Origin: Pseudoluteimonas sp047602125 | GTDB taxonomy: Bacteria; Pseudomonadota; Gammaproteobacteria; Xanthomonadales; Xanthomonadaceae | Direction of reading: 5' to 3' | Assembly: GCA_047602125.1 (NCBI GenBank) | Contig: JASGIB010000001.1 | Coordinates: forward strand, 434,001-498,000 | Length of the DNA: 64,000 nt | Shown: positions 34,126-42,118 of the stretch, piece by piece | How the letters are laid out: each line of letters starts with the position of its first letter | Position numbering within the stretch: the first letter of the stretch is position 1 | Position numbers and translations under genes: made by a program | The notes under the pieces: generated by a model | What the model saw: only the letters and a program-made list of their open reading frames with translations | Database searches by the model: none | What the model was told of the DNA's origin: nothing

Positions 34126-35085
34126 ATGTTCGACGGCCTGCGCGCACGCCTGCGCCGGCGCTTCGACTCGTGGATGCGCCCGCGCGCGCCGGAGCCCTTG
34201 CCGATCGCGATCGACCGTCGCCGCGTGTACGTGGTCCCGACCGGATTCGGCCTGTTCTTCGCCCTGCTGCTCGCGGCGATGGGCGTGGGCGCGCTCAACG
34301 ACAACAACAACCCCGCCCTGCTGCTCGCGCTGCTGCTCTCCGGCGCCGCGCTGGCCAGCCTGCTGGTCGCGCACCTGCAACTGAGCGGATTGCGCGTGGT
34401 CGCGGCCGGCGCGGAACCGGTGCCGGCGGGCGAAACGCTGTCGCTGCGCGTGCACCTGGGCGCTGCAGACGCGCGCGAGCGCCGCGGCCTGCGCGTGGAA
34501 TGCGGGGAAAGCGCATCGTCCGCATCGCTCGTCGACGGCGCCGGCGAAGCGGTGCTGGAACTGCCGACCGCGCGGCGCGGCTGGCTGCAACCGCAGCGCC
34601 TGCGCATTTCCACCCGGCAACCGCTGGGCCTGGCCTTCGCCTGGTGCCTCGCCTGGCCGCAGGCGCAGTTGCTGGTGTATCCGCGCCCGGAACGCGATGC
34701 GCCGCCGTTGCCGGACGGTGGCGGCGAAGGATCGCGCGCGCGGCCGCACGTCGCCGGCGACGAACCGCACCACCTGCGCGCCTACCGACAGGGCGATCCG
34801 CGCCGCAACATCGCGTGGAAGCCCTCCGCGCGCCACGGCGCCCTGCTCGTGCGCGAACACGAACGCCGCGAAGGCGCGGAGATCGTGCTCGACTGGCGCG
34901 AACTCTCGTCGCTTCCGGCCGAAACGCGGATCTCGCGGCTTGCGCGCTGGGTGGACGAAGCCGAACGCCGCAACCGGCGCTACCGGCTGCGCCTGCCGGG
35001 CGAATCGCTGGGCCCGGCGCAGGGATCCGCGCATCGCCACGCCTGCCTGCGCGCGCTCGCGCTGCTGCCGCATGCCGTCGACTGA
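34126..35085 (+). CDS. DUF58 domain membrane protein
   Basis: 319 residues. Two membrane helices near residues 38-85 (GFGLFFALLLAAMGVGALNDNNNP, ALLLALLLSGAALASLLVAH) with the typical NNNP loop, then a DUF58 core (DEPHHLRAYRQGDPRRNIAWKPSARHGALLVREHE). It begins one base after the MoxR stop and overlaps the next gene by 14 bases, so the three are one operon. Confidence 0.93.
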   Translation: MFDGLRARLRRRFDSWMRPRAPEPLPIAIDRRRVYVVPTGFGLFFALLLAAMGVGALNDNNNPALLLALLLSGAALASLLVAHLQLSGLRVVAAGAEPVPAGETLSLRVHLGAADARERRGLRVECGESASSASLVDGAGEAVLELPTARRGWLQPQRLRISTRQPLGLAFAWCLAWPQAQLLVYPRPERDAPPLPDGGGEGSRARPHVAGDEPHHLRAYRQGDPRRNIAWKPSARHGALLVREHERREGAEIVLDWRELSSLPAETRISRLARWVDEAERRNRRYRLRLPGESLGPAQGSAHRHACLRALALLPHAVD

Positions 35086-37045
35086 CGCCAAACGCGGCCT
35101 GCCGCTCGATGCCCCGGCGCGCGGCTGGTGTTATGCCGCGGCCGCGGCCTGCCTGTTGCCGCTGCTGCTGCAATTGCCGCGCGCGAACGCCCTCGCCATC
35201 GCGGCAGGCGCGGTCGCCGTCGGCGCGTTGTCGTGGCGACGGCCATTGCCATGGTGGCTGCGCATGCCGCTCGCGGCCGGAACGTTCGGCGCGGTGATCG
35301 TCGCCTACGGTTTCGGCTTCGGCCGCGATACCGGCTGCGCGATCCTCGCGGCGATGCTGGCGCTGAAACCTTCGGAAACCGTGCGCGTGCGCGATGCGCG
35401 CAGCCTGGTCGGCTTCGGCCTGTTCGCGCCCTTCGCCACCTTCCTGCTCGACCAGGGCCCGCTGTCGCTCGCGCTGGGATTGATCGGCGCAGCGCTCGCA
35501 TTGGTCGCGCTGCTGCGCCTGGCCGATTTCGAAGCCGGGATCGAACGCGGTTTCGGCGGATGGCGGCGTCTCCGTACAGTGCTCGGCCTGGTCGGCGTCG
35601 GCCTGCCGCTGGCGCTGGCCGCGTTCTGGCTGTTCCCGCGGCTCGCCGCGCCGCTGTGGGGAACACCCGGCATGAGCCAGGCGCGCCCCGGCCTGTCCGA
35701 GAGCATGACGCCGAGCGAATGGGTGGACCTGCTGAGCGACGACACGCCCGCGCTACGCGTGCAGTTCTTCGGCGCGACGCCCGCGGACACGCAACGCTAC
35801 TGGCGCGGCTACACGTTCTGGAATTTCGACGGGCGCACGTGGACGCGCGCGCGCTGGATCGATGCGATGCCGCCCGCGCCGGTCGTGCCGTCGGCGACGC
35901 GCTGGGAGTACCAGCTCGAACTCGAACCCACCGACCGCCAGCAGGTCGTCGCGCTCGACCTGCCGCTGGCCGCGCCCGAAGGCACGATGCTCGACGGCAA
36001 TTTCGGCCTCGCCGTCGATCGCCCGCTGGGCGAACTGCACCGCTGGCGGATGCGATCGGCGATGCCGGCGGCGTTCGATGCGCGAATGCCCGAATCGCTG
36101 CGGCGCGCGGCGCTGCAGCTTCCCGATGGTTTCAACCCGCGCACGCTGGCGCTGGCGAGGCAATGGCGCGCGGAAGCCGGCAACGACGACGCGGCGATCA
36201 TCCGCCGCGCGATGGCGATGTTCCACGATTCCTTCGCCTACACGCTCGCCGTGCCGCTGGCCGGGCGCAACGCGATGGACGAATTCCTGTTCGACAGCCG
36301 CGAAGGCTATTGCCAGCACTTCAGCTCCGCGTTCGTGGTGCTGATGCGCGCCGCCGGCATTCCCGCGCGCGTCGTGACCGGTTATGCCGGCGGCACCTAC
36401 AACCGCATCGGTGGCTACTGGCTGGTGCGACGTTCGGACGCGCACGCCTGGGCCGAGGTCTGGCTGCCGGGCCGCGGCTGGGTGCGCGAAGACCCGACCG
36501 CGGCGGTGTCGCCCGAACGCGTCTACGACACCCTCGCCGACCGCGCCACCGCGGGCGACGGCGTGCTCGGCGGCATCGGCGCGCTGTCGCCGGTGTTCGA
36601 TGTCGGCGACTGGATGCTGCGCGGCTGGAACGATTTCGTGCTCGGCTTCGACGCCAACCGCCAGCGCGACCTGCTGCGTTCCCTGCACATTGGCGCCGAT
36701 GCCGACCGCGCATTGCTGCTCGCCTTCGCCGCCGCGGCGTTGCTGGCGCTGGCCTGGATGGCGTGGCGGGTGGCGCGGGAACAGCGCGAGCGCGACCCGG
36801 TCCTGCGCGCCTGGCGCGGGCTGGAAAAGCGCTACGCCCGTCGCGGTTCCGGGCGCCCGCCGCATGAACCGGCCGCCGACTGGGCGCGGCGGCTGAACGG
36901 ATCGTCACCGGATTCCTCGCCACTGCTTGCGCTCACCGCGCGTTTCGCGGAATGGCGCTACGCTTTGCACCAACGCGATCCGCGCCGCGCCCGCGAACTG
37001 ATCCGCGACCTGCGCGCGCATCGCCCCTTCGACGGAGAACCGTGA
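35072..37045 (+). CDS. TgpA-like transglutaminase family membrane protein
   Basis: 657 residues. Several N-terminal helices (residues 20-200) precede a DUF3488-like part and a periplasmic transglutaminase domain with the catalytic Cys in SREGYCQHFSSAFVVLMRAAG, His in SDAHAWAEVWLPG and Asp in EDPTAAV. A further helix (about 560-580) leads to a cytoplasmic DUF4129-like tail. Pseudomonas TgpA is essential for growth in that host; the substrate is not known. Start ATG at 35072 lies inside the DUF58 gene. Confidence 0.93.
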   Translation: MPSTDAKRGLPLDAPARGWCYAAAAACLLPLLLQLPRANALAIAAGAVAVGALSWRRPLPWWLRMPLAAGTFGAVIVAYGFGFGRDTGCAILAAMLALKPSETVRVRDARSLVGFGLFAPFATFLLDQGPLSLALGLIGAALALVALLRLADFEAGIERGFGGWRRLRTVLGLVGVGLPLALAAFWLFPRLAAPLWGTPGMSQARPGLSESMTPSEWVDLLSDDTPALRVQFFGATPADTQRYWRGYTFWNFDGRTWTRARWIDAMPPAPVVPSATRWEYQLELEPTDRQQVVALDLPLAAPEGTMLDGNFGLAVDRPLGELHRWRMRSAMPAAFDARMPESLRRAALQLPDGFNPRTLALARQWRAEAGNDDAAIIRRAMAMFHDSFAYTLAVPLAGRNAMDEFLFDSREGYCQHFSSAFVVLMRAAGIPARVVTGYAGGTYNRIGGYWLVRRSDAHAWAEVWLPGRGWVREDPTAAVSPERVYDTLADRATAGDGVLGGIGALSPVFDVGDWMLRGWNDFVLGFDANRQRDLLRSLHIGADADRALLLAFAAAALLALAWMAWRVAREQRERDPVLRAWRGLEKRYARRGSGRPPHEPAADWARRLNGSSPDSSPLLALTARFAEWRYALHQRDPRRARELIRDLRAHRPFDGEP

Positions 37046-37542
37046 TGCGCATCCTCGCCCTTTCCCTGCTCGTCGCCGGCCTCGCCGGCTGCGCGAGCAT
37101 TCCCAAGCCGCTGCAGGGCGAGGTGAATCCCATCACCCCGCGCGAGGCGCAACGAGCCGATGCCGTCGGCGCCACCGTGCGTTGGGGCGGGCGCATCGTC
37201 GCCACCGAACCCGGCCCGAACCAGACCTGCTTCGAGATGATCGGCAGCACGCTGCAGGGCGATGGCCGCCCGGCGGACATGAGCGAGGACGGCAGCGGCC
37301 GCTTCATCGCGTGCAAGTCAGGGTTCTACGATCCGGCGATTTTCCTGAAGGACCGCGAGCTGATCGTGCTCGGCCGCATCGACGGTTACGAGAGCCGCAG
37401 GATCGGCGATTACGACTACCGGCAGCCGCGCATCGCCGCCGACGTGGTCTACCTGTGGCCGAAGGCGCGTCCGGTGGATGTGCGCTATCCCGCGCCGCAG
37501 CCTTGGCCGTGGTGGGGATGGGGTTGGGGCTGGGGTTGGTAA
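37045..37542 (+). CDS. Slp-family outer-membrane lipoprotein
   Basis: 165 residues. A lipoprotein signal ends in LAGC (Cys18). The body (LQGEVNPITPREAQ...VRWGGRIVATEPGPNQTCFEMIG) fits the Slp family of starvation-inducible lipoproteins. The tail is strikingly rich in Trp and Gly: PWPWWGWGWGWGW. The ATG shares one base with the transglutaminase TGA stop (TGATG). A terminator follows. Confidence 0.92.
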   Translation: MRILALSLLVAGLAGCASIPKPLQGEVNPITPREAQRADAVGATVRWGGRIVATEPGPNQTCFEMIGSTLQGDGRPADMSEDGSGRFIACKSGFYDPAIFLKDRELIVLGRIDGYESRRIGDYDYRQPRIAADVVYLWPKARPVDVRYPAPQPWPWWGWGWGWGW

Positions 37543-37569
37543 TCCGCCCGCGATCCGATCGTTGCAACG

Positions 37570-37600
37570 AAAAGCGCCGGGCAACCGGCGCTTTTCTGTT
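37570..37600. terminator. Bidirectional terminator
   Basis: AAAAGCGCCGG-GCAA-CCGGCGCTTTT followed by ctgttt. The stem is 11 bp with T-rich ends on both strands, between the convergent Slp and HIT genes. Confidence 0.85.
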
Positions 37601-37631
37601 TGCACGCATTGTTTCTCCGCAGCGGCCGCGA

Positions 37632-37982
37632 TCAGGCGGGGGTGCCGAATCTCCCCAGCGGCGCACCCGCCAGCAAATGCAGGTGGATCTGGAACACGGT
37701 TTGCCCGCCGTCGTCGTTGCAGTTCATGACGATGCGGTAGCCGCCTTCCGCGAAACCTTCCTGCTTCGCGTAGCGCGCGGCCGCGGTCGCGAGCCGGCCA
37801 ATCACCACCGCGTCTTCCTCGGCCACGTCGTTGAGCGTCGCGAAATCGACCTTCGGCACGAACAGCACGTGCACCGGCGCCTGCGGCGCGATGTCGCGGA
37901 AGGCGATGACGTTTTCGTCCTCGTACACCACGTCCGCCGGGATCTCGCGGCGCATGATCTTGTGGAAGATGGTGTCGGACAT
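37632..37982 (-). CDS. HIT-family nucleotide hydrolase (HinT-like)
   Basis: 116 residues. MSDTIFHKIMRREIPADVVYEDENVIAFRDIAPQ... is the standard HinT opening. The histidine triad reads Q98-I-H100-L-H102-L-L: the first histidine is Gln, while the nucleophile (His100) and third histidine remain. The family hydrolyses purine nucleoside phosphoramidates and acyl adenylates. Confidence 0.94.
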   Translation of the reverse strand: MSDTIFHKIMRREIPADVVYEDENVIAFRDIAPQAPVHVLFVPKVDFATLNDVAEEDAVVIGRLATAAARYAKQEGFAEGGYRIVMNCNDDGGQTVFQIHLHLLAGAPLGRFGTPA

Positions 37983-38016
37983 TTTCCTGATCTCCGATGG
38001 AAATTCGCGATCTAAG

Positions 38017-38271
38017 TTATTCAGGCTCGCGTGCCAATTGAACTGCCGCGAGCACAGCCACGAATGCAGCGACGATCACATAAATTCCCCAAACGCCCAT
38101 GAAAACCCAATAGGTTCTTGGCGCAGAAATCTCAGAAGCAAGACCATGGCATCTGAAAGCAGGGCAACGAACCTCGCCGGACGAATATCCGGCATAGAAC
38201 ATAAACATCGCACCTATTGTCAAAAGCAACATCGAGACAAGCACGATCAAAAGTTTTGTGGTTCGATTCAT
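38017..38271 (-). CDS. Small hypothetical membrane protein, AT-rich islet
   Basis: 84 residues from the ATG at 38271. Two membrane helices, about residues 7-28 (LLIVLVSMLLLTIGAMFMFYAG) and 54-78 (YWVFMGVWGIYVIVAAFVAVLAAVQL), flank a loop with two cysteines (RCPAFRCHG). Composition is well below the local average (28 of 60 G+C at 38101-38160). No family recognised. It separates the HIT gene from recR. Confidence 0.6.
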   Translation of the reverse strand: MNRTTKLLIVLVSMLLLTIGAMFMFYAGYSSGEVRCPAFRCHGLASEISAPRTYWVFMGVWGIYVIVAAFVAVLAAVQLAREPE

Positions 38272-38320
38272 AGGCCTTACTGGACACAGGAACTCGTTTC
38301 AGAGTACCGAGTTTCACGCA

Positions 38321-38917
38321 TCACGGCATTTCGCTACGCGAACCGAACGCGTGCGACAACGTGCCGCGATCGACGTATTCCAGTTCCCCGCCCAGCGGCA
38401 CGCCGTGCGCGAGGCGGCTCGGGCGCACGCCGTGCTGGCGCGCGAGCTGGGCGAGGTAATGCGCGGTCGCCTCGCCTTCCACGGTCGGGTTGGTGGCGAT
38501 GATCAGTTCGCGCACCTCGCCTTCCGCGAGCCGCGCGGACAGCAGATCGAGGCCGAGTTCGCGCGGGCCGATGCCGTCGAGTGGACTCAACCGTCCCTGC
38601 AGCACGAAATAGCGGCCGCGATAGCCGGTCGCCTGCTCGATCGCAAGCAGGTCCGCCGGCGATTCCACCGCGCACAGCAGTTGCGCCTCGCGCGCCGGCG
38701 CGGCGCAGGTCGCGCAAACCGCGTCCTCGCTGAAATCGCGGCAGCGTTCGCAATGCCCGATCTTCTCGATCGACACCTGCAGCGACTCGGCCAGGCGCTT
38801 GCCGCCGTCGCGCTCGCGTTCGAGCACGTGGTAGGCCATGCGCTGCGCGGTCTTGCGGCCGACGCCGGGCAGGACGCGGAAGGCTTCGATCAGTTGTTCG
38901 AGGAGTGGCGAGGACAT
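38321..38917 (-). CDS. recR: Recombination protein RecR
   Basis: 198 residues. A helix-hairpin-helix near the N-terminus (FRVLPGVGRKTAQRMAYHVLER), a C4 zinc finger (CERCRDFSEDAVCATC) and a Toprim domain (LLCAVESPADLLAIEQATGYRGRYFVLQGRLSPLDGIGP). It partners RecO in RecA loading. It forms the conserved dnaX-ybaB-recR group. Confidence 0.97.
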   Translation of the reverse strand: MSSPLLEQLIEAFRVLPGVGRKTAQRMAYHVLERERDGGKRLAESLQVSIEKIGHCERCRDFSEDAVCATCAAPAREAQLLCAVESPADLLAIEQATGYRGRYFVLQGRLSPLDGIGPRELGLDLLSARLAEGEVRELIIATNPTVEGEATAHYLAQLARQHGVRPSRLAHGVPLGGELEYVDRGTLSHAFGSRSEMP

Positions 38918-38921
38918 TTCG

Positions 38922-38965
38922 CTTCATGCCCCTCCCCTTCGCCTGCGGCGAATGGGAGGGAGAAA
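38922..38965. repeat. REP-like repeat, second family (divergent copy)
   Basis: cccctccccttcgcctgcggcgaatgggaggg between ybaB and recR forms an imperfect stem with a central gcctgcggc. It shares words with the copies at 2160, 18238 and 23588 but is the most diverged. Confidence 0.5.
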
Positions 38966-38966
38966 A

Positions 38967-39287
38967 TCAAAACGGCAGCTTCATCCCCGGCGGCAACGGC
39001 ATGCCGGCGGTGGCCGAATCCATCATCGCCTTCGATTCGGCGTCGATCTTGCCGACCGCGTCGTTGAACGCCGCGGCGACGAGGTCCTCCAGCATTTGCG
39101 GATCGGACAACGCCGACGGATCGATGCGCACCTTGCGGCAATCCTTGCGTCCGCCGATGGTCACGCTGACCAGGCCGCCGCCGGAACTGCCGGTGGCCTC
39201 GAGCTTGGCGATGTCTTCCTGCGCGCGTTGCAGGTTGTCCTGCATCCGCTGCGCCTGCTGCATGAGTTGGGCGATGTTGCCGCGCAT
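38967..39287 (-). CDS. ybaB: YbaB/EbfC nucleoid-associated protein
   Basis: 106 residues: MRGNIAQLMQQAQRMQDNLQRAQEDIAKLEATG, then the beta core SVTIGGRKDCRKVRIDPSAL. It binds DNA as a dimer with a tweezer-like shape. Between dnaX and recR, as in most proteobacteria. Confidence 0.96.
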   Translation of the reverse strand: MRGNIAQLMQQAQRMQDNLQRAQEDIAKLEATGSSGGGLVSVTIGGRKDCRKVRIDPSALSDPQMLEDLVAAAFNDAVGKIDAESKAMMDSATAGMPLPPGMKLPF

Positions 39288-39311
39288 GTGGGGTGTTCCT
39301 GTGGGAGCCGC

Positions 39312-40982
39312 TCAGGCGTCGTCGAGCGGGCGGATGGAATCGGGAACGACCCGCGCGCCCTGCTCGAGCATGCGGCGCACGTCCGGATCGTTCATGAAGG
39401 TTTCCTCGGCCTGCGCCTGGCGCGCATCGCGCTGGCGTTCGTTGCGCACGTGCAGTGTCTCGCCGGAAGGTTCGGCGAGTTCGAACCTGATCTGCAGCGC
39501 GCCACCGAGTTGCGGTTCCAGCGCGGCCGCGAGCATGCGCACCATCGCCGGGCCCTTGAGGTGTTCGTCGGCCGGGGCGAGGCTCAGTCGCAGGACGCCG
39601 TTGGCATGGGAGATGAAGCCCGAATGCGCGGCGAGCTGCGCGGCCGGACCGCGCACGCCGCTGCGCGCGAGCAGTTCCAGCCAGCCATCGGCGTCGAGGT
39701 TCGCGATCGACGGCGCGGAAACCGCGGGTTTCGGTACCGACGGCTGGGCCGGTGCGGACGGCGCTTCCGGCATCGCTCGCGACGCGGGAACAGGCGGGGC
39801 AGCGGCACGCGGCGATGCCGACGGCGCGGGACGCGGCGTCGGCGCGGCGGCATTGACCGCGGGCATGGACGCGACCTGCGTCGCGCTCGAATCCGGGCGG
39901 AACGCGAGCATGCGCAGCACGCTCATCTCGAATCCGGCGCGCGGGTCGGGCGCGTACTGCAGCTCGCGGCGCCCATCGAGCGCCATCTGGTACCAGAGCT
40001 GCACGAGTTCGGGGCGAAGTTTCGATGCGAATTCGCCCACGTCGATGCCATCGGCCTCGATGGTCGCTTCCGGAACGAGCTGCTTGACCTGGACGCGGTG
40101 CAGCGCGGAGGCGAGCGCGTCGAGCACGTCGCCCCAGTCCGGCGCGAATTCGGCGAGTTTCGAGACTTCGTCGAGCAGGCGCGCGCCATCGGCATCGGCG
40201 AGCGCTTCGAGCAGCGCGCCGACGCGGGTGCGATCGACGGTGCCGAGCATGGCCGCGACCTGCGCTTCCTCCAGCTTCCCGCCGGCCGATCCCGAACCGC
40301 TATACGCGATCGCCTGGTCGAGCAGCGAGAGGCCGTCGCGCAGGCTGCCGTCCGCGGCCTTGGCCAGCAATCGCACCGCGCCGTCCTCGGCAGCGATGCC
40401 TTCGGCGCCGAGGATCTTCGAGATCTGCCCGCGGATCTGTTCCTGGTCGAGGCGCTTGAGGTTGAACTGCAGGCAGCGCGACAACACCGTCACCAACAGC
40501 TTCTGCGGATCGGTGGTGGCGAGCAGGAACTTGACGTGGCCGGGCGGTTCCTCGAGCGTCTTCAGCAGCGCGTTGAACGCCTGCTTCGACAGCATGTGCA
40601 CTTCGTCGATCAGGTAGACCTTGTACTTGCCGCGCGAAGGCATGTACTGCGCGTTGTCGATCAGCTCGCGCACGTCGTCGACGCCGGTGTTCGAGGCCGC
40701 GTCGATCTCCAGCAGGTCGATGTAGCGGCCGGCGTCGATGGCCAGGCAGGTCTCGCATTCGCCGCAGGGATCGGCGCTGGTACCGCGCTCGCAGTTCAGC
40801 GATTTCGCGAAGATGCGCGCGATGGTGGTCTTGCCGACGCCGCGGGTGCCGGTGAACAGGAAGGCGTGGTGCAGGCGCCCGGTTTCCAGCGCGTTGGTCA
40901 GCGCCCGGACCACGTGTTCCTGCCCGACCAGTTCGGCGAAACGCTTGGGTCGCCACTTGCGGGCGAGGACGAGGTACGACAT
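39312..40982 (-). CDS. dnaX: DNA polymerase III tau/gamma subunit (DnaX)
   Basis: 556 residues. The clamp-loader ATPase has Walker A FTGTRGVGKTTIARIFAKSLNCE, zinc cysteines in CERGTSADPCGECETC, Walker B YLIDEVHMLSKQAFNALLKTLEEPP and the arginine-finger SRCLQFNLKRL. Residues 370-430 are an Ala/Pro-rich linker, followed by the tau-specific end (WLELLARSGVRGPAAQLAAHSGF). I do not see the A-AAA-AAG slippery site of E. coli dnaX. Upstream lie the SRP RNA and a tRNA-Ser. Confidence 0.96.
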   Translation of the reverse strand: MSYLVLARKWRPKRFAELVGQEHVVRALTNALETGRLHHAFLFTGTRGVGKTTIARIFAKSLNCERGTSADPCGECETCLAIDAGRYIDLLEIDAASNTGVDDVRELIDNAQYMPSRGKYKVYLIDEVHMLSKQAFNALLKTLEEPPGHVKFLLATTDPQKLLVTVLSRCLQFNLKRLDQEQIRGQISKILGAEGIAAEDGAVRLLAKAADGSLRDGLSLLDQAIAYSGSGSAGGKLEEAQVAAMLGTVDRTRVGALLEALADADGARLLDEVSKLAEFAPDWGDVLDALASALHRVQVKQLVPEATIEADGIDVGEFASKLRPELVQLWYQMALDGRRELQYAPDPRAGFEMSVLRMLAFRPDSSATQVASMPAVNAAAPTPRPAPSASPRAAAPPVPASRAMPEAPSAPAQPSVPKPAVSAPSIANLDADGWLELLARSGVRGPAAQLAAHSGFISHANGVLRLSLAPADEHLKGPAMVRMLAAALEPQLGGALQIRFELAEPSGETLHVRNERQRDARQAQAEETFMNDPDVRRMLEQGARVVPDSIRPLDDA

Positions 40983-41022
40983 GGCCGCATTGTGCCATGC
41001 GGTCGTCGCACGAACCGAGAAT

Positions 41023-41126
41023 GCGACCCCGGAAAGGAGGCGACCCCGCCGGCTGGCCTCGGCACCCGCGTCATTCGATACCGTTGCTGCCTTCCGGCCC
41101 TGGCGGGGTTTTCGAACTAGCGTCGC
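41023..41126 (-). ncRNA. ffs: Signal recognition particle RNA (4.5S, small type)
   Basis: The minus strand contains the universally conserved SRP core GGGCCGGAAGGCAGCAACGG with its GGAA tetraloop and asymmetric loop. Flanking helices pair CCCCGCC with GGCGGGG, and the outer ends GCGAC with GTCGC, which set the approximate limits. It forms the particle with Ffh for co-translational membrane targeting. It lies between tRNA-Ser and dnaX. The core is certain; the ends are estimated. Confidence 0.88.
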
Positions 41127-41179
41127 GAGGGGCCGACGGGGCCACCACAGGACTGCGCACGCGTCGCGGCGCTGGAATC

Positions 41180-41272
41180 TGGCGGAGAGAGGGGGATTCG
41201 AACCCCCGAAGCGCGGTTTAGACGCTTACACACTTTCCAGGCGTGCTCCTTCAACCACTCGGACACCTCTCC
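41180..41272 (-). tRNA. tRNA-Ser (GGA)
   Basis: 93 bases with encoded CCA. Acceptor GGAGAGG/TCTCTCC (G-U at position 7), anticodon loop CTGGAAA, a long variable arm, and TTCGAAT in the T loop. Preceded by a good promoter at 41313-41341. Confidence 0.95.
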
Positions 41273-41312
41273 GGACCACCCCGCAGGCCTTGCGGCCCCG
41301 AAGCGGGCGCAG

Positions 41313-41341
41313 AGTCTACCGCCCGCCCGCGACCCGGACAA
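41313..41341 (-). promoter_or_regulatory. Promoter of tRNA-Ser (GGA)
   Basis: On the minus strand TTGTCC (41341-41336), 17 bases, TAGACT (41318-41313). The start would be near 41306, about 34 bases before the tRNA. It may also serve the SRP RNA and dnaX. Confidence 0.7.
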
Positions 41342-41359
41342 GGAAAAAAGGGTCCGCGT

Positions 41360-42118
41360 TCAGGGCAACGCCGTCGCGCGCGGCACGGCGAGTTCCAGCG
41401 CATCGCCGGGATCGGCGACGCGCATGCCGCGGGCGCGCATCGCCTGCGCCTCGGCCGCGCTGCCGTAGTGGTAGAGCACGCAACGCGCGAGCAGCTCCGG
41501 CGGGTATTCGCGTTCGAGGTCGTCGAGGCCGCTGTGCGAGGGATTGCCGTGCAGCGCGCAGTCGTGGGCGATCACTTCGCCTGCATCGGCATAGTGCGCG
41601 AGCAGCTCCGGGATCGGCCGGGTATCGCCGGTCCAGACCATGCTGCTGGGCAGGCGCAGCGCGAACGCCGTCTGCGGCCAGTGGTGGCGCACCGCGAAGG
41701 ATTCGAGGCGGATGCCGTCGTGCCAGAAGGAATCGCCGACCGCGATCAGCTGGAACGCATCCCAGAAATTGGCGCCGCCTTCGGCCAGCACGTTCGGGTA
41801 TTCGGCCACGCGCTTGTGCAGCAGCGGCACCACGTTGGTCGGCACGTACACGCGCACGCGGCCGCGCCGCGAGGGATCGAAGAACGCGGACACGAACAGC
41901 TTCTCGAAACCACCGATGTGGTCGAGGTGGGTATGGGTGACGAACAGCGCATCGGGAATCGCGCCGTAGCGGGCGATGTGCGCGGCGAGCCCTTCCGCGC
42001 CGCAGTCGATGGTCAGCCACGGCTTGCCGTCGCGCTCGATGGTCGCCGAGGCCGAACCGAGCTGGTTGGCGGCGGCTGCGTTGCCGACGCCGAGGAAGCG
42101 GAGTTTCCAGTCGCTCAT
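41360..42118 (-). CDS. MBL-fold metallo-hydrolase (RNase Z/lactonase-like)
   Basis: 252 residues. The metal-binding motif is THTHLDHIGG, with later ligands in AVRHHWPQ, MVWTGDTRP, AHDCAL and a YHYG. It resembles the RNase Z-like or phosphodiesterase branch of the beta-lactamase fold. The substrate is not clear. Its ATG overlaps the kdkA stop (ATGA), so the two are translated together. Confidence 0.88.
   Translation of the reverse strand: MSDWKLRFLGVGNAAAANQLGSASATIERDGKPWLTIDCGAEGLAAHIARYGAIPDALFVTHTHLDHIGGFEKLFVSAFFDPSRRGRVRVYVPTNVVPLLHKRVAEYPNVLAEGGANFWDAFQLIAVGDSFWHDGIRLESFAVRHHWPQTAFALRLPSSMVWTGDTRPIPELLAHYADAGEVIAHDCALHGNPSHSGLDDLEREYPPELLARCVLYHYGSAAEAQAMRARGMRVADPGDALELAVPRATALP

Noticed and set aside
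33180..37045. The MoxR-DUF58-transglutaminase set as a novel defence or secretion system
   Set aside because: This trio is common in bacteria as a housekeeping cluster; there is no accessory effector or nuclease gene.
41180..41272. tRNA-Ser as a phage or island attachment site
   Set aside because: I see no integrase and no repeated 3' tRNA segment in the flanking DNA.
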